5,592 bases of DNA from Desulfobacteraceae bacterium. GTDB taxonomy: Bacteria; Desulfobacterota; Desulfobacteria; Desulfobacterales; Desulfosarcinaceae. The DNA is taken from positions 1 through 5,592 of the forward strand of contig JALVQM010000193.1 of the NCBI GenBank assembly GCA_027025615.1, written 5' to 3'. This document shows, in pieces, positions 5,395 to 5,592 of this stretch; position 1 is the stretch's first letter, and each line of letters opens with the position of its first letter. The notes beneath the pieces are model-generated. The model was not told the DNA's origin and searched no databases. It worked only from the letters and a program-made list of their open reading frames with translations. A program made the position numbers and the translations under genes.

Positions 5395-5592
5395 TGGGAC
5401 AGGCTGTCGAAGAACAAAAAAAAATCGATCCAGGTGCACCAAAATGGGTCGTCACTTTCGGCGACCTGATGAGCCTGCTGCTCTGTTTTTTTGTCCTGTT
5501 GCTTTCGTTTTCCGAGCTTGACAGGCAAAAATACAAACAGGTCGCAGGATCCTTGGAAAAGGCCTTCGGGGTACAACGTAAAACAAGAATAA
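5394..5592 (+). CDS. motB: Flagellar motor stator protein MotB (PomB-like), N-terminal 66 residues, cut by the window end
   Basis: ATG at 5394 shares its A with the motA TAA stop, and GGAG lies 7 bases upstream at 5383-5386. A short polar N-terminus is followed by PKWVVTFGDLMSLLLCFFVLL, the single membrane helix of MotB/PomB. D24 in the GDLMSLL motif is the ion-binding aspartate, at the same number as in Vibrio PomB. The next stretch (LSFSELDRQKYKQVAGSLEKAFGV) fits the plug and linker region that keeps the channel closed until assembly. The C-terminal OmpA-like peptidoglycan-binding domain should lie beyond the window. Expected partner: the MotA encoded directly upstream, in a 5:2 stator complex in the inner membrane. 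A run of nine As at 5416-5424 lies near the 5' end. In Vibrio nomenclature it would be pomB. Confidence 0.93.
   Translation, partial: MGQAVEEQKKIDPGAPKWVVTFGDLMSLLLCFFVLLLSFSELDRQKYKQVAGSLEKAFGVQRKTRI

Noticed and set aside
1..5592. Novel defence, mobile or CRISPR system
   Set aside because: All long genes are recognisable signalling or stator families; no repeats, transposase, integrase, att sites or spacer arrays are visible.

Overview
The window is a chromosomal motility and signalling locus from a Gram-negative bacterium of moderate GC content. The best guess is the old Deltaproteobacteria (Desulfobacterota). That guess rests on protein style: RpfG-like REC/HD-GYP regulators with a DQRMPG motif, a REC-PAS-kinase, and PomA/PomB-like stators. 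It is inference, not a sequence match.

Layout. Positions 1-1001 (minus) hold a response regulator with an HD-GYP output domain, whose C-terminus is cut off by the window edge and whose best start is TTG. A 216-base gap (1002-1217) with two possible tiny leader ORFs follows. Positions 1218-2945 (minus) encode a 575-residue REC-PAS-histidine kinase. A divergent intergenic region (2946-3432) separates it from a plus-strand operon: a second REC-HD-GYP regulator (3433-4605, 390 residues), motA/pomA (4612-5394, 260 residues) and the start of motB/pomB (5394 onward, cut off by the window end). The junctions in the operon are 6 bases and a one-base stop/start overlap, so co-translation is likely.

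Regulation. The divergent region carries a strong match to a sigma-28 (FliA) flagellar promoter in front of the HD-GYP-motA-motB operon. A weaker match with the same 11-base spacing faces the opposite way in front of the kinase. The operon's predicted leader begins with a nested inverted repeat.

How the parts may work together (inference). The kinase could phosphorylate its own receiver and those of the two HD-GYP proteins. The HD-GYP proteins would hydrolyse or sense cyclic di-GMP and so tune the flagellar stator made from the same transcript. Both HD-GYP domains deviate at residues normally used for metal binding or catalysis, so one or both may be sensors or scaffolds rather than active phosphodiesterases. 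I see no mobile element, CRISPR array, tRNA, rRNA or defence system.
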